From Rutstroemia sp. NJR-2017a BVV2 (taxonomy: Eukaryota > Ascomycota > Leotiomycetes > Helotiales > Rutstroemiaceae): a stretch of DNA of 64,000 nucleotides. This document shows positions 53,913-64,000 of the stretch, piece by piece; position 1 is the first letter of the stretch, and each line of letters begins with the position of its first letter. The stretch spans positions 496,001 to 560,000 of the forward strand of contig NJPS01000032.1 of the NCBI GenBank assembly GCA_002946415.1, read 5' to 3'. A model generated the notes under the pieces. It saw nothing but the letters and a program-made list of their open reading frames with translations. It was not told where the DNA came from and did not search any database. Made by a program: the position numbers and the translations under genes.

Positions 53913-55038
53913 TTTGAATTGACGTTCTTATCACGGTTGGCGTTTTCTGGACTTCTTCATGGAAACGAAACGACAGATGATAATGATTCACAGCTGATGA
54001 TCAACCAAAAAGGGTCTAGACAGATTTCGGGTTTCTTGTATTTTGACCTTTTTTTTTTGGGAAGGCTAGGATATTCTTTGCTTTCTTCTTTTTAAGTCGA
54101 CGCTAGTCTCTCTGATCAGGTATGATTGAAACGGCTGCGAGTTTCTACTTTTGATTCCAGATCACTTTGTTTTCTTTCTGGCTTTTCTCCTTTCTCCTTC
54201 TCCTCTTTTCAAAACATTTTGTTTTTCTTTTCTTTTTACATTTCCAATTTTCTTCTCTTGGTGCAAACCATCTTGTGTAATAATTCGACAGGGCAATTTA
54301 GGGGGGGTTGGCAAGGGGGGCATACTTCTTTTTTACTTCTTTTTGTAGGGAGTAAAAAATGGGTTAAAGGGGGAGGGGGAAATGGCGGATGGGATTTGGG
54401 GAATCTTGGCTTTGTATTAGGGGCGTTTTTTGTGTGTCATTTGCGGCATGACATACATATCAGATGGGCTGAGATGAGTGGAGATGAGTTGTGAGGTGAT
54501 GAATCTTTTACGTGGGTTGGTTGTGTGTATGTGTGTGAGGTTGGGACTGATATGTAGATCTATGACAATGTGAAAAGTTATTTTATGTTCGTTTGTGCTT
54601 GTCTGATGTGCTACCTGTAATTGAATGTGTTGAACTGTTAGCCGCGGGTGTAGGTGTATGTCACCAGGACGGTGTGCCGAGCCTGTCCCGAAAGCCGTAA
54701 CGAAAGACATGTTTTTGCAACTTTGCTCGAATCATACTTATACTTCTCTGGGAATGAACTCGATGCCAAATAACTCCTTGTAGTTTACTAAACCTAGAAG
54801 GTTCAAAATTCAAATCGCATGTAAGCTTCAAAAAGCCCACAGGGGGTCAGTCATACTAATCGGATTGTTGGCGCAGTCCCTCGTGTGTGAGAAAGGATAG
54901 TCTCTGCTGATGAATTGGATTTCATAACGAGCTAATGAATACACGCTATACGATGCAGTGCTAATAGCTATCCTTCATCCTCTCCTCTCCCATCCACACC
55001 TATACCCCCCCTTCTCACCCCTCCCCAAATCCACCCAC
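53913..55038. other. Convergent spacer, T- and G-rich
   Basis: This lies between the ASE1 and EFL1 3' ends. It has poly-T runs near 54049 and 54150-54260 and G-runs near 54300-54390. ORFs here are low complexity. Probably 3' UTRs. Confidence 0.5.
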
Positions 55039-58000
55039 CTACCTCTTCAACGTCTTCTGCTTCTCCGCATCCCTCACCAACTTGCCCCTCTCCCCCTCCA
55101 CGACCAACCCCTTCCTGGCCCTCACCCCATCCATATACCTCCGCGCCACATTCTCCTTATCCGCCAACTCGCCCAGATCCTCCTTCTCCTCCTCCGTAAA
55201 CGGCACCCAGAAGGGGTCTTCGTCCAGGATCTCAAAGCCTTGGAAGATCAGCTGCGGGCTGGCGGCGCCGGACGTGCGTTTGCGGATCTCGTCGCTGAAA
55301 CCGAAGGATGAGGCGACAGGGAGGAGAGATAGGATCGTGAAGAAGGGGGTTCCTTCTTTGAGGGACTCGGAGAGGATGCGTCCGCGGCGACGGGTGAGGA
55401 CGTCGTAGACGCGGCCGAGGACTTCGGCTAGAGGGGGTTAGCGAGGGGTGTTAGGACGTTGTGGGGAAGGAGGGGACACTTACTGCTAGCTTGGATCTCG
55501 CAGGAGTACATAGCGAGAAGAAGGCGAGGGCTCCAGTCCAAGAAACCCTGTTTGATAGCCTGCTGGACGGTTTTGATAACCTCGCCGGTCAAGCGGCCGA
55601 GTTTGTCGCGCGCGGAGGATTCGTCTTCGCTGGCGGTGCTGATTGTGACGTCTTCGAGGAAGACGGCGATGCCTTGGACGGGTTCGGCGCACAGGGGGCC
55701 TTGGGCGGTGGCGAGCTGGAAGGCGTAGCTGATTTTGTCGGCGAAGTCGCGGGGTTGGAGGGTTTCGCCGAGAGTGGTGGGTTGAGTTGAGTCGGTGGGG
55801 TCTTCGCGGAGGCTGGGAGGAAACTGTTAGTGGGTGTGCGTTGGAGGTTAGACGAAGGGTGCTTACAATTTTCCCAGGATGTTATCTTTTGTGGCATCTA
55901 TTAGAATATTTGGCCCCGTTCGTCGAGGACCGAATGCAGTGATCTGATCTACAGCCGAGGCCCAAATATCTCGTTGGCCCTTTACTCCTTCGAATGTTTC
56001 TTGAAGTTGTTTCTTGAATTCTACCAGGGACAGAACTTTTTCGCCGCCAACCAATTCGTCAACGTCTTCTTGCTCGGTTGAATCGGGAGAATCTTCGGTA
56101 TTCTTGCTCTTCTCTTCTGCTTGACGATCAGAATACAATCGCTTGATTGCACCGGAGTTTTTGCTCAAGAATTCGGTTACCTCGGCCGGAAGTGGTCGTA
56201 CACGTAACTTGATAGTGATTTGTTTCGATGCAGTAGTCAATATCACACCACCTCGACCAAGCTCCTTGTTCGCAGGGGGTTTCATATCCTCTGCTCTGAC
56301 GATGGTTTCTCGATATGGCACAATGGGTTCTCCTGCTTGAATTTCACATCCAGCAAATCTTTCGCGAAGGTCTGTAAGACATCTCTCCAAGTGAAGTTCA
56401 CCGGCCGTTAGCAAGACATGCTCTCCACTTGAGAACTGCTCGTACTCCGCGCATGGATCACTCTGAACAAGTAGTTTGAGACCACGAATCATCTTATCTA
56501 GATCTCCTGGCCAGGCAGGCTCGAGTGCAACGCGGACGATGGGCTGAGAAGCCATGTTAACACCAGCCAGGTTGACTGCTCCTTCTAGCTGGCTGCAAAT
56601 AGTTCCGGACTTTAGGATGTGACCTTCGAGACCACCGATACCAAAGACGACACCGGCTGGAACAGAAGTAAGGGGCTCCAATCCACGACCCATGAGCAAG
56701 TACAACGCGGTGACTGTAACCTGTTTTGGCTCGGGTTGATTATGAGGATTGGAAGGAGAGAATCTGGGCGGAAGGACATAGACTGAATCTCCCACTGATA
56801 ATGTTCCAGAGTAAATGCGGGCGAATCCTATGAGGTGTTCTGGGTCGACTTTCTTCTCCTCCTCCGTAGATTCTTCAAGCTCAACTGCACCCAACGCATC
56901 TGAGATTCCATCAACAGAACCTGCGTTGGCTTCCAAAGCTTGCTGTCTTGCTATTTCTGCTCTCTTCTTTCGACCCAATTCTCGTGCTTCTTCAGGGCTC
57001 AAGGTACCGTTCCGTCGCTTGTTTTCCGGAAGTTCGCTTTCTGGTATCGAGACCATTTTACTGACATATGCTACGACTGGAGCTTCTTTGGAGGTCTTGA
57101 AGTGGATCATGGCTTCTTTTACTGCCGGATCAACGTCTGATGCTCCGGGAGATGACTCGATAAGGGCCGGTAATCTTCCTTCTTGAGCACTAGGAGGGGA
57201 CGGTAGGGATTCGATGACGGAGACGAGAAGTGCTGTAGAGAGTGGAAGCCAGGCAGAGAATAATGTTGTAAGGATAGCTCGTGGATCTTTGGATCGAGTG
57301 ATATGTGGTGGTAGAGTAATGTTTAAGGATTTAGTAATCTTCTCGGTCATGGCAGGATCACTAGATAAAGATTCTCATTAGAGTCAGGCACAGTTGGAAT
57401 TGGATTAGATACATGGGTATATCCGAGAAAAGAAGGAATTCCACGCACCCTTTTCCTTTATCGCCTCCCGTTGTTGCTGCATATACAGCCCACACTTGTT
57501 CTAAAACCAATTGCACGAATAAAGGCTTCAGATTTCTACCCTTCAAATGTTTTGGTCCAAGAACTTTCTTGGTCTTGGGATCCAAGTAGAAGTCTCCCCA
57601 GAGAACTTTCTCCATTGCGCTTCTCTTGATGCCGAGTTTCTTCTCGTATAGACTGGCGAATTGTCGTACGGTGAATGCCCACCCATCAATGGCACTACTA
57701 AAAATGACATTGTTCTTTTCCGGCGCAAAGTAGATATCTTCGTCATCTTTTTCTTGGAATTCGTTCAGGGCCTCTGTGTCAATCGATGTGCCTCCATTAG
57801 CTTCGTTTTCTGTGCGTTCTTGTTCTCTTGCAGCAGCGGCTGCAATTCTCTCGTCAACTCGTTCTCTCCAATTCAGGTCCTCCTCCATTCTTTCACCCTG
57901 GAAGAAACTTCCAAGAACAGCGTTCACTTGCTCCAGTAATTTACTCAGATGAGAATATGCTTCCGCTGGTGTCATCTTCAGTTCTGTGATAAGCCTGTCC

Positions 58001-58594
58001 ATCTTATTGATGACCAGTAAAGGTTTCATGTGCTCAACCCAAGTTTGTCGCAGAACAGTAACAGTCTGACTACAGACTCCTTCGACAGCATCCACCAACA
58101 CAACGGCACCATCGCATAGTCGTGAAGCAGTTGAGACTTCACTGCTGAAATCGATGTGCCCTGGCGAATCTATCAGATTGATCAAGTATTCTTTTTGTTC
58201 TGGGGTAGCATCTGGCGCATTCCGTCTAAGCATTGAGAAAAATAACGAGATAGCAGAAGACTCCATAGTAATGCCTCGTGTTTGTTCGTCTGGCCGTGAG
58301 TCGAGATACCGTATCTTGCCCGCCATCTTCGGTGATATAATGCCATTTGTGGCGATGAGCGCATCTGTGAGGGAGGTTTTGCCATGATCCTAAGAAGCAT
58401 CAGCACCGAGAATGACAGGGTTGGTGACGGAAGGCTATACTTACAACATGTGCTAGAATACAGATCTTAATTCCTATATGTCAGTAACCGTAGGCTTGAG
58501 AAGAAAATGACCCCGCCAACCCACTACTCACATTTCTAATGTCTTGCGCATTCTGTTGCAGAGCAACAAGCTTTTCAGGATTGACCACAGGCAT
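55039..58594 (-). CDS. EFL1: EFL1/Ria1 ribosome-assembly GTPase (EF-G-like)
   Basis: Six exons, 58594-58532, 58465-58445, 58389-57449, 57360-55867, 55812-55484 and 55427-55039, give 1,078 residues. The spliced N-terminus reads [20 protein letters not shown] then [20 protein letters not shown], with the P-loop across exons 2 and 3. EQTRGITM (switch I), DSPGHIDF and NKMDR follow. Domain II ([14 protein letters not shown]) and the domain III-V region ([35 protein letters not shown]) follow. The end EKQKTLKR is typical. Exon 2 is only 21 bases. A large acidic insertion in domain II (about residues 430-500) is usual for EFL1 and absent from EF-2. With Sdo1/SBDS it releases Tif6/eIF6 from pre-60S particles in the cytoplasm. 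Splice sites were set by frame; the 55812 acceptor is the least certain. Confidence 0.95.
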
Positions 58595-59401
58595 CTCGGT
58601 CAATCAGGATATGAAAAAGGGGGATGTAGTGACAGAAGTGAACAGGGAAAAGATATGTGCTTGTTTGTGGGAGGAGAAGTCTCTTTTTCCTCTATTTCAA
58701 TAGACGTCTTTTGGCCCCTCCAACGACCGGGATGAGTGTGGATGAGTGATGGTGACTCAACTACTCGTACATGCACTGGAGTGTGCGGAAAGCAGATCCC
58801 AAGTGGCTCGTAACTCAGGCTAACGTTCGGGACGGCAATGTACAACGTATATCCTCAAGCAGTAAGTGAGTGAGGTTTGAGCAATGAAGTATATCAGCAA
58901 AGTTATCTCGATAACAAACAAAAATAAAAATCGGCCTGAAGCGGCAAGACTGAAGGGCGGAGAATGCGTCACAACCCCGCCGATGCCAAACCAAAATGCT
59001 TACTTAATCAGATTAAGGTTAGGGTTATATATAGTCGCTTTCTTCACGTGCTTCGACAGGAGATGGCGGGCAGCGCGCGTGCACCCGCTCAACCGACCAA
59101 GTCGGGACCATGATGAGGATGTCTCGCGTTTCAGACCTTCATCTCGGGAACTTCACCGAATCCATGACGGAGCGGATCCATTGGGTGGAGTCGGATATTG
59201 CAGGAACTGTGCAACCGACGACAGACGGAACGGGCAGTAGATGGATGAGAAGAGAATAAATAGAAAGGAATCATCTCCGGCTTCTCTAGATTGTAAGTTA
59301 GATTGAAGAACAACAGTTGAAGATCTTACTTTGTACGAAGTATACAGAGAGATGCGAGTACAGACTGCAGAGATGCCAGCACAAGGGACAATATCAAATG
59401 A

Positions 59402-59446
59402 ACCATGGACCATGGACCATGGACTACGAACCATGAGCCATGAACC
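59402..59446 (+). repeat. ACCATGG-type short tandem repeat
   Basis: Three ACCATGG units and two diverged ACCATGA/GCCATGA units follow one another in non-coding sequence. Several NcoI-like CCATGG palindromes result. Confidence 0.7.
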
Positions 59447-59568
59447 AATCATTGTCCGAACGCTCCAAGTTCAAACGTGCATGAATTCTCCAGGTCAAGG
59501 CCCGTTGCAGAATTGCAGAGCTGCAGTTGCAGAGAGTCTGCAGACCAGATCCATTTTCCCCTGTTTGC

Positions 59569-59611
59569 GACCCCGTCGTGACCCCGTCGTGACCCCGTTG
59601 TGACCCTGTTA
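59569..59611 (+). repeat. 11-bp tandem repeat GACCCCGTCGT
   Basis: Two perfect copies are followed by two with one or two changes (GACCCCGTTGT, GACCCTGTTA). Confidence 0.8.
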
Positions 59612-60394
59612 TGTTAAACTGTAAACATCAACAAATGAAGATCTTCATCCAATCAATTCGCTGTGCCGCGGATCTCTCCATTTATTATGACCTACCAAGT
59701 TGCACCAAGCTGTACCAACGCAGGCCTGAGTACGACTGACCCGGCCAGCCCCTTGAATCTATTGTCAATGGTCAGTTTCACCATCATTTGCGAAAGGTCC
59801 AGATGTTCATGAACCGACAAGCGACACTGCCGAGTATAAAACTGTCGAACTGCAAACGAACCCTCATTCCAAAAGGAGGATAAAACGATGCTGCCTTACA
59901 ACTTCCCTCTGGTCAAGCCGTGACTCGCTCGTACTTCGTACCTCGTCCCCTTTCGCTGCATAATGTTCTGACCACTTAATCTGACCTCGCAAGTCTGGAG
60001 AGCGGTGACCACCATCTTTTGTATCCTTCATCACCTTGCATCTTACATCTTGCTTGCACCCTGCCTTGACCAGTTGACCTCCACTTCCCGCCAGACTGAA
60101 AAATCGAGGGGGCTGAAAAAGAGCCGAACGTCGAAAATCTGCAAACGCACACCAGCGCCAGTACCAGAACCAGCACCTGCGCCAGCGCCAGCAGGATATT
60201 TCCCGATTGCACTAGGAGGTTGACTTCCTCAGACCCTCCTTGCCAGAATCCACACAACAGTCACACACCACTTAACTAGCTCCTATTACGATAATTCCTC
60301 CTCTCCACAGTCACTACATTCCTCTACCATTACAATAATCACAACCACAACAACAAGAACACCAAGGAGAACAACGCACAACAGCTAGTCACAA

Positions 60395-61713
60395 ATGCCA
60401 GACATCAACATGGCGGAAGCTCAGCACCTATCCACAACACTTCCCCAAACCGAACCTCGACCGATCCCCGAACGAAATCCAGCTCTAGATATTCCCGGTC
60501 AAGCTTCCCTGGTCTTGTCACCAAATTCCTCAGCCAGTCGCATCCGCAACTCTCATCTTGCGCTGGATACTTTCTCTCCAGTAAATCAAAATGGCAGTTT
60601 CGAATTCGATCGTGTGCTCAGAAGTGGTTGGGTACAGAAGCGGACGCGCAAAACTAAGGTAGAATACGTCTGGTCTTGTTTACCTATATTCCATACGCTA
60701 ACATATCCACTCAGGCCTGGAAACCCATCTTCCTAGTCCTCCGACCAAACTACCTCTCGATATACAAAGACGCAAACGAAGACAAACTGCGCCATAAAAT
60801 CCACCTCGCCGACCTCACCGCCGTGGCATTCCTCAAAGACCCCAAACAAAAGCGTCGCAACGTCTTCGGACTCTTCACCCCCTCCCGCAACTACCACCTC
60901 GAAGCGACGACCAAAGGCGACGCCGAACAATGGGTCGAGCTCATCCGCAAAGAAGCGCGCATCGAAGAAGAAGAAGAAGAAATGCTCCTCGCCTCCCCCG
61001 GCGGCAACATAACCGGCTCCTACGCGGGCTTCGACCAATCCATGACGGCCCACCAAGCGCAACTCCTGCAAGACGAGCGTCTAGGCTCCAGCTCCCCAGA
61101 ACCCACCGAACCCATCGTCTCCCGCAGCAGCACGCAGAAAAATCGCCAACGACTAATCTCCCCCATGGGCCGCCGCCCCTCACACACCATGGACTACTCC
61201 GGCAACGAACTCGTCTCCGACGCCGATCTCTCCGACACCGATCTCTCGCGCTTCCCCGGCGCCTCGCAATCCCTCGACGTCAAGCCTCCGCCCGCTTCCT
61301 CCCGCGCCATCATGTCCACCCGCAACGCCTCCCAAATGAGCATCCCATTAGAACACGACCCCGAGCGCGTGATCTGGCAAGGCTACCTCTTATATCTGCG
61401 GTCCAAAAACGGAATCCGGCAATGGAAAGATGTATGGGTAGTGCTCCGGCCAAAGACCGTCTCGATCTACAAAAACGACTCGGAATACAGCCCGGTTCTG
61501 ATCCTGCCGTTTGAGAACGTAATTAATGTCGTGGAGATCGATCCCCTGAGTCGTACGAAGAGGCATTGTTTGCAGATGATTGGGGAGGAGAAGAGCTATA
61601 AGTTTTGTGCGCATGGCGAGGATGAGCTGGATAGGTGTTTGGGGGCGTTTAAGAGTTTGTTGGCGAGGAGGAAGGAGGGGGGGAAGGTGGCGGCGGGGCC
61701 GGTCAGGGCGTAG
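60395..61713 (+). CDS. Tandem PH-domain protein (Opy1-like)
   Basis: Two exons, 60395-60658 and 60715-61713, with a 56-bp intron (GTAGAA donor, CACTCAG acceptor) give 420 residues. PH domain 1 (about 75-190) runs from LRSGWVQKRTRKTKAWKPIF to YHLEATTKGDAEQWVELIRK, with the closing Trp. An acidic and Ser-rich linker follows. PH domain 2 (about 300-405) runs from VIWQGYLLYLRSKNGIRQW through VWVVLRPKTVSIYKNDSEY to FCAHGEDELDRCLGAFKSLL. Two PH domains in a short protein match yeast Opy1, a PI(4,5)P2 sensor that regulates PIP5-kinase. The basic residues in the first strand pair of PH1 (KRTRKTK) fit phosphoinositide binding. The intron lies between beta-strands 1 and 2 of PH1. The exact orthology is not proven. 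Confidence 0.88.
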
Positions 61714-62948
61714 TTGAGGGGGTGGGTTCTTGGGATTGGAGTTAATGGGAGTAGGCAGGTTTTTGGGATTTTGGGCTCACTGTTGAATTTATTGGTCGAG
61801 GAGAAGAGAGAGACAGAGAGATGATATCTTCAATAATCCGGGTTGGAGATCAAGTATATATAAGCCGGTTTGGGGAAGGAAGTGAGCGAGGGGTCTGATC
61901 TGAATGTATGATGTTAGAGAGGAATGAGATGAGATGAGGGGTGAGGGGTGCAAGGGAAAGGAAAGGGAAAAGGGAAACGGAATTCCTTCTTTTTTTCACG
62001 ACGTCTTACGAAGCTTATGATGTAAATGCTAATCAATACCTATCTGATTTTTTCGTTCTTTGGTTCGGGGATGGAGTCTGTTGTCGGGAGGGGAGGGTGG
62101 GGAGTAGCGGGATGGGAAAGGGGGAAAGGGGGAGAGGGAGAGGGGAGAAGATGCATGCAAGTTGCGAGGAGAGGAGAGGAGAGGAGAGGAGAGTCAACTC
62201 GAGAGTAGTTAGATACGTTTATAGAGATATCCAAATCATAAATCACAAATCACAATAACATTAGGATTAGCTTCATATAATCCGTTCCGCCAAAGCAAAC
62301 ATTCTTCTAGCACCTGCCTTAACTGATTTATTTACTTCTATTCTAGACTTAAAGCTCTCTTCTAATTCCATTCCTCTCCACAGCAAGTTAAGTAAAATTA
62401 CAGTCCCTTCCCTTTCCCTCTCCAGCTCCAATAAGAAAAGCCAAAAAAAAAAATGCAAGAATAGAATAGAGAGATATATTACAATTCACAGTATCCATAA
62501 TCCGGGCAATAACTAGCAACACAAAAGGTAATAAAAGGAAAGAGAAGACAAAGCCGCATTTCGTACATGGGTATCGTATCGGAACATATGCTCGTAACAT
62601 CGTGGTTTATGGTAGGTATGGTATCGTATCGCAGGACCGTAACGCGCTGTTGATGGAAAGTGTGGAAAGGAAAGGAAATATATCGTCTCGAGTCGGTCCA
62701 GTTGCCAGTTGGTCTACTTGGTGTTGTATGCGTATAAAAGCCAAGCAAGAACCGCGATAAGAGCAAGCAGAGCGTTCATCCATCATTACTTCGTGTAGCG
62801 CAACTTTCTCCTTCTCTGTTTTTGGGATTCCATCTTCTCCACTCCTTCGCTTCCCCTGCTTTTTCTCTCCGTCTCTGCTGTAATCTTACATCAACCCCCT
62901 TATTATTTTCGATTCCTCCGTCCAGCTCCCACTCACTCCAGTCCCATC
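61714..62948. other. 1.2-kb convergent spacer
   Basis: This contains purine-rich tracts (61920-62190), including a GAGGA array (62166-62193), and poly-A near 62442. Short ORFs only. Confidence 0.5.
62166..62193 (+). repeat. GAGGA pentanucleotide repeat
   Basis: About five GAGGA units within a longer polypurine tract. Non-coding. Confidence 0.75.
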
Positions 62949-64000
62949 TCAGTACTGCGTGATCAGCACATCAGGCACATGCAACCCAACACCCTCCTCC
63001 ATAACCGCAACACCATCTTCCACTTCTAATGGCTGCGGGTCGAAATACTGTCCAAACGACTCTCGTCGCTCCATACCCGTTGGTGTAAGTGGGATGGCAG
63101 GGAGTGATATCTCCGATGGTGTTTGCTCCGGGAGCGGAGTCGATGTAGGGGATTCGTTTCTAAAGGGCGATGATAGCAGCAAGGGGGAGTCGGATGGTGT
63201 GCGTAAGGGGGTGGGATGCGGCGCGTGAGGGAGAATGGGAGATGGGGAGGCGGAGAGCAGTTTCTGTTCGGGTTGGGAATCGGGGGCTGTGATGGTTTCG
63301 ACTAAGGGTTCCTTTGGAGGAGTGGATGGGGATTCAGGGGGACTGGAAGGGGATTCGGGGGGACTGGAAGGGGATTCGGGGGGACTGGAGGAGGAGCTCG
63401 AAAGGGAGGTAGACGATGATGAGGCGGATGCGGATATAAGAGGGGAATCGTTGCTGAGGATGCCAAGACCAAGGGTATCGGCTGAGGTGTACCTGAGGCG
63501 TCTTCTAGCGAATAGCTGCTCGTCTCTTCGTGATTGCGTTGATGATTGCTATGGTTTTAGATCAGTATATATGCTTTTATCTCGACAGGGAAAGAAGTGT
63601 CCCTACCGTGACTGGTCTCGGCAGAGGAACTGGCCTGAAGCCTAGATTGGACACAATGCTAGCTTTGGCAACTGGCCTGGACTTCTCTAGATTGAAGCTA
63701 AAACCGGTGATTGCTGTAGCTGGCACATCCCCGTTTACAATGCCGTTGAGACTTAGGTAGCTGCGGTCAAGAAGAGTAGGGCGACATGAATGGCAACATT
63801 TGAACTGGCACTCATACCCCTTTGCTGGTAGCCAGGGACTACGAGTAGAAGATGATTTGCGAGACTTGTATTTTGCTGGTGGCGTCGGGGGTGGCATTGG
63901 ATCGGTGTCTGGAGAAAGAGGGGTGATAGAGTTGCGGATAAATGGGTTGAAGGAGAAGCGAGCACTGTTGCTGGAGGGAGTGGTGGGTAGCTTCAAGTCA
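62949..64000 (-). CDS. Uncharacterised fungal protein with Cys cluster, N-terminus outside window
   Basis: The frame is open to the right edge, with no ATG at its visible end, so the 5' part is missing. Two exons are visible, up to 63607 and 63548-62949, with a 59-bp intron (GTAGGG donor, CCATAG acceptor), giving about 330 residues. The recognisable part is YECQFKCCHSCRPTLLDRSY followed by LSLNGIVNGDVPATAITGFS and AKASIVSNLGFRPVP. It has a small Cys-rich motif (C-x3-C-C-x2-C). I believe this block is conserved in ascomycetes but cannot name a domain. The second exon is Ser/Pro-rich and holds three SSPPESP repeats. It has no membrane segment. Function unknown. Confidence 0.7.
63328..63390 (-). 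repeat. 21-bp in-frame minisatellite (SSPPESP x3)
   Basis: Three tandem 21-bp copies with almost no differences encode three seven-residue Ser-Pro units in the partial gene. Near-identity suggests recent expansion. Confidence 0.85.

Larger units (their letters stand above)
58595..60394. other. 1.8-kb divergent region with several tandem repeats
   Basis: This lies between the EFL1 and tandem-PH start codons. It has an ACCATGG-type array (59402-59446), an 11-bp array (59569-59611) and a CCAGCGCCAG-type stretch (60148-60190). ORFs are short. No tRNA or other RNA gene was found. Confidence 0.5.

Overview
The window is nuclear DNA of a filamentous ascomycete (Pezizomycotina). The evidence is short introns of about 50-80 bp with GTAAGT-type donors and CTAAC-like branch sites, small intergenic spaces, and a typical Pezizomycotina gene set that includes a HET-domain gene, a Dsc/Tul1 ubiquitin ligase, a two-domain fluoride channel and an ERp38-type disulfide isomerase. 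The class cannot be fixed from sequence alone. Leotiomycetes is only an impression. Exon boundaries below were worked out by hand from splice signals and frame continuity.

Layout. 0-13.3 kb: the C-terminal half of an FMP27/BLTP2 lipid-transfer protein (+, cut by the window start), an M20D amidohydrolase (-), a secreted lipase (+) and DNA ligase IV (-, 3 exons). 13.3-21 kb: a gene-poor stretch holding one uncharacterised protein (16.8-18.3 kb, +) between two blocks of about 3 kb that look non-coding. 21-32 kb: an IRS4-type EH-domain protein (+), a HET-domain protein (-), a Dsc1/Tul1 RING ligase (-), a small three-exon HSBP1-like gene (+) and a PDI (-). 32-39.7 kb: an S28 serine carboxypeptidase with 11 exons (-), a fluoride channel FEX (-), uracil phosphoribosyltransferase (+), a small membrane protein (-) and a Sec2-domain protein (-). 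41-50.5 kb: an unknown protein (-), ribosomal protein eL32 (-), a Ydj1-like DnaJ (-), mitochondrial glutamyl-tRNA synthetase (+) and CSN5 (-). 51-64 kb: the Ase1/PRC1 microtubule bundler (+), the EFL1/Ria1 ribosome-assembly GTPase (-), a tandem-PH protein (+) and a partial unknown protein that runs off the right end (-).

Most genes are housekeeping: translation and ribosome maturation (eL32, EFL1, MSE1), protein quality control (DnaJ, PDI, Dsc1, HSBP1, CSN5), lipid and phosphoinositide biology (FMP27, IRS4, tandem PH), DNA repair, cytokinesis and exocytosis. The accessory part is small: the HET gene, the secreted lipase and the secreted carboxypeptidase. I found no biosynthetic cluster, intact transposon, tRNA, rRNA or CRISPR array, and nothing that amounts to a clearly new system. 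The best leads are gene-model and regulatory ones: the HSBP1-like gene, which is split over short exons and easily missed; a PDI active-site codon split by an intron; a hexanucleotide repeat inside the UPRT intron; heat-shock elements before the DnaJ gene; and a Sec2-domain protein that sits 151 bp upstream of a small membrane-protein ORF on the same strand.
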